This document shows positions 61,933 through 64,000 of a stretch of 64,000 nucleotides of DNA, piece after piece. The stretch spans positions 186,001 to 250,000 of the forward strand of contig PUQB01000011.1 in the NCBI GenBank assembly GCA_003024785.1, written 5' to 3'. The DNA comes from Selaginella tamariscina (Eukaryota > Streptophyta > Lycopodiopsida > Selaginellales > Selaginellaceae). Position 1 is the stretch's first letter. Each line of letters starts with the position of its first letter. Under the pieces are notes generated by a model. It worked only from the letters and a program-made list of their open reading frames with translations. It had not been told where the DNA came from and searched no databases. Position numbers and translations under genes: made by a program.

Positions 61933-64000
61933 TATTCTCTACGGTTAGTAGGACTACCTAAAATTGTAAGGTGTTTCAGGGTTTAGTTAGTTCTAAGTTC
62001 TTGAAGTACTTTATCACTTTTGGCTAACGTCTGAATTCTGCGTGGGGAGTTGGTCCTGAGATTTATAACTCTTCATAGTACACTTACTTCATAAGTGGGT
62101 GTGGGTTATGGACACCAATGTTGAAAGTAGCACTTGGAAGGCAACTTCCAAGTTGTATGCCAGGTTACTTTACCTTATGGATGTTCATGTTACCTTACCA
62201 TATACTCCACAAGATGTGGCGTGTTAGTTTGTTCTGGCTTACAAACTAAGTCTTGTGAGGTGTGTCTTGTGATATCTTAAATCTACACATTATTGAAAAT
62301 TTTTTTTCTTTTTTTCTTTAAGGTGTATGAAGTTGGGATAACACATGATTGAGAACGTGACAACGTCCCTTGATTTTGACCTATGTCAAGATTCAATATC
62401 AGGTTCAGCAATAGTGTTAAACAGGGAAAGACTTATGTTTAGAAGTGCATCTTTGACTTCAGGAGAAGGGGCATATTCAAACATAAGAATGAACACTACA
62501 TTTTGACATAAAGTATAAAATAAGCTCTTATTATAGTGCATGTTTCTGAGAGTGTAACTTTAGAAGCAGACTATGGTGATGAACTTATAATACAACGGAA
62601 TGTCAAATATTAACATATGATGAGTATGTTAAGCAGCTGGTTCGAAGATCCAATGTAATCAAAGTATTGTCCAATGGACGTAATACTTTAATGACGCTAG
62701 CTGCAAGTAACATTAGGTAAAATAGTTTACTAAGTTCAAGTCGTCTGATTTGAACAAAGTACAACTTGAAACCTTAGTTAGTTGTAGGCGCACACTTTGT
62801 ATTCAAGTTAGCTAACTCAACTAACTTGATTATGAAGTTATCTCATGTGGGATCATAAAAATGAGATAGAATAATAGATGTTGGCAGTAGACGGATTTAA
62901 TGTTGCATCCCTATCAATGCAATTTTTTGGATGGATGGCGTGATCTATCATAAAAAGAAATGTTAGAAACATACATTTACATTTTCAATTTACTGAGTAA
63001 TGAAGGACTTGCATAGTAAAGGCGTTCGGCGCACACTTGCACATTTTCATTATTAACTCTTTAATATTGAAATTTGTAACATTGTTTGCAATGTGGGGAT
63101 AAGCTCTTGAACAAGGATGATTCCTTGGTTAAGAAGAGCAAGATTTGGGATTCTTCACTTTGTTTATCGATTAAGGAAACTTGCTAAGTGTGATAACTTA
63201 TGTTGAGAATTATCAATGAGCCAATAATAGTCGAATTTCCATTAGAGGTTTAAGTGCATGTACCTCTTCAGAGAGTCGGTGTTCGATGAGAATTAGAAGT
63301 TGATATTGATTTTCAATATCAATTTCATTTTAAAGTCGAATACGATTATTCAAAAGACGGTTCTTGACTCTATATCATGGTCGCAAATGTAGGCACTTAA
63401 ATAAAGTATCTATCTTCAATCTTTCAAAATATTGAAAAATAGAACTATTCTTGACTCAATGTTTGATTGTATTCCTTGGGTTAGTTGTTAGTTTTATCTC
63501 AAGGTTTGATGGTGTTCCTTAAGTTGGTTCAATATTCTTGTAAGTATGATATTGTGTAGCGGGTTTAGCTCAAAAAGATGGTGTCCCTTCTTGATGATTA
63601 TAGTTTAAGGTTCGTCCCAATATCCGGTTCAAGAATATAGAGGTTTCCTATTGAGATATTTATATTTTAAACTTTGGCAGAATTTGTGACAATCTTTTCA
63701 AGATTGATTATAAATGACTTGTCGAGTAAAGTATGGTATCTCTTCAATATTGAGTTTGGAGCGCTCAATATCAAACTTGGTTATGATCACATGAGGTGGC
63801 CGTAATCATACAATATAAAGACTCAAGTGGATTTGAGTTTACACTTTGGTAAGGCACTACCTTAGTGTTATAACTTGAAACGTGTTTTAAGTTAGTTGAG
63901 AAATGAGGCATTTCATAATACATTGCTTGAGGGGCAATGTGATACTTTCTGGATTGCTAGGTGTCTAGAGTGAATAATGTATCTTAGTTCGATATACTGA

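Larger units (their letters stand above)
60171..64000 (+). mobile_element. Ty3/gypsy element A2: LTR, primer site, decayed interior, running off the right edge
   Basis: LTR about 60171-61917 begins TGTCATAGTTTTTACTATGA like 17946 and ends just before the primer site. It is nearly twice as long as the 920-bp LTR at 17946, mainly through 61000-61850. From 61930 to 64000 the leader (CTCTACGGTTAGTAGGA) matches 18880-18900, but I see no gag or pol frame; the interior is stop-ridden or non-autonomous. Confidence 0.65.

Overview
The window looks like transposon-rich nuclear DNA of a plant, most likely a non-seed land plant (moss, lycophyte or fern); the lineage call is low confidence. Evidence: spliceosomal GT-AG introns, AATAAA polyadenylation signals, Ty3/gypsy elements primed by initiator tRNA-Met, a MULE-type transposase, DUF7869-type ('GHTHEDID') elements, AT-rich spacers and microsatellites. 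I see no rRNA, tRNA, CRISPR or bacterial operon.

Layout. 1-7905: a mobile element with a decayed MULE-like transposase (minus) diverging from an intact multi-exon gene (plus) for a ParB-like plus DNA-methylase-like protein. Between them lies an array of spliced-looking 71-nt units, each holding a hairpin. 7906-13238: left arm of a ~5.3 kb inverted repeat carrying a truncated copy of an unknown gene. 13.9-17.9, 22.2-27.9 and 51.3-56.4 kb: three same-orientation copies of a second ParB/methylase-like family, here followed by an FCP1-like HAD domain; all are frameshifted. Copy 1 is cut by a Ty3/gypsy element (17946-21697) and copy 2 by a solo LTR. 27.6-28.6, 32.3-33.3, 56.4-56.5 and 58.6-59.3 kb: arrays of GGATTAATCC-centred palindromes. 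33.4-35.9 and 56.5-58.3 kb: decayed DUF7869-type genes, in inverted orientation. 36149-45761: right arm of the large inverted repeat, split by a truncated Ty3/gypsy element (36423-40707) and carrying the fuller 15-exon copy of the unknown gene (42662-46704). 47.6-49.7 kb: remnants of another gypsy lineage. 60171-64000: a gypsy LTR, primer site and decayed interior.

How it may fit together (inference): two unrelated transposon types each carry a ParB-like protein fused to a class-beta DNA-methylase-like domain, and each is packed with short palindromic arrays. The ParB-methylase at 4480-7706 is fully open across its exons while its partner transposase is broken. This suggests the methylase module, possibly acting on the element's own repeated sites, is kept separately. 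I regard this as the most novel signal in the window.
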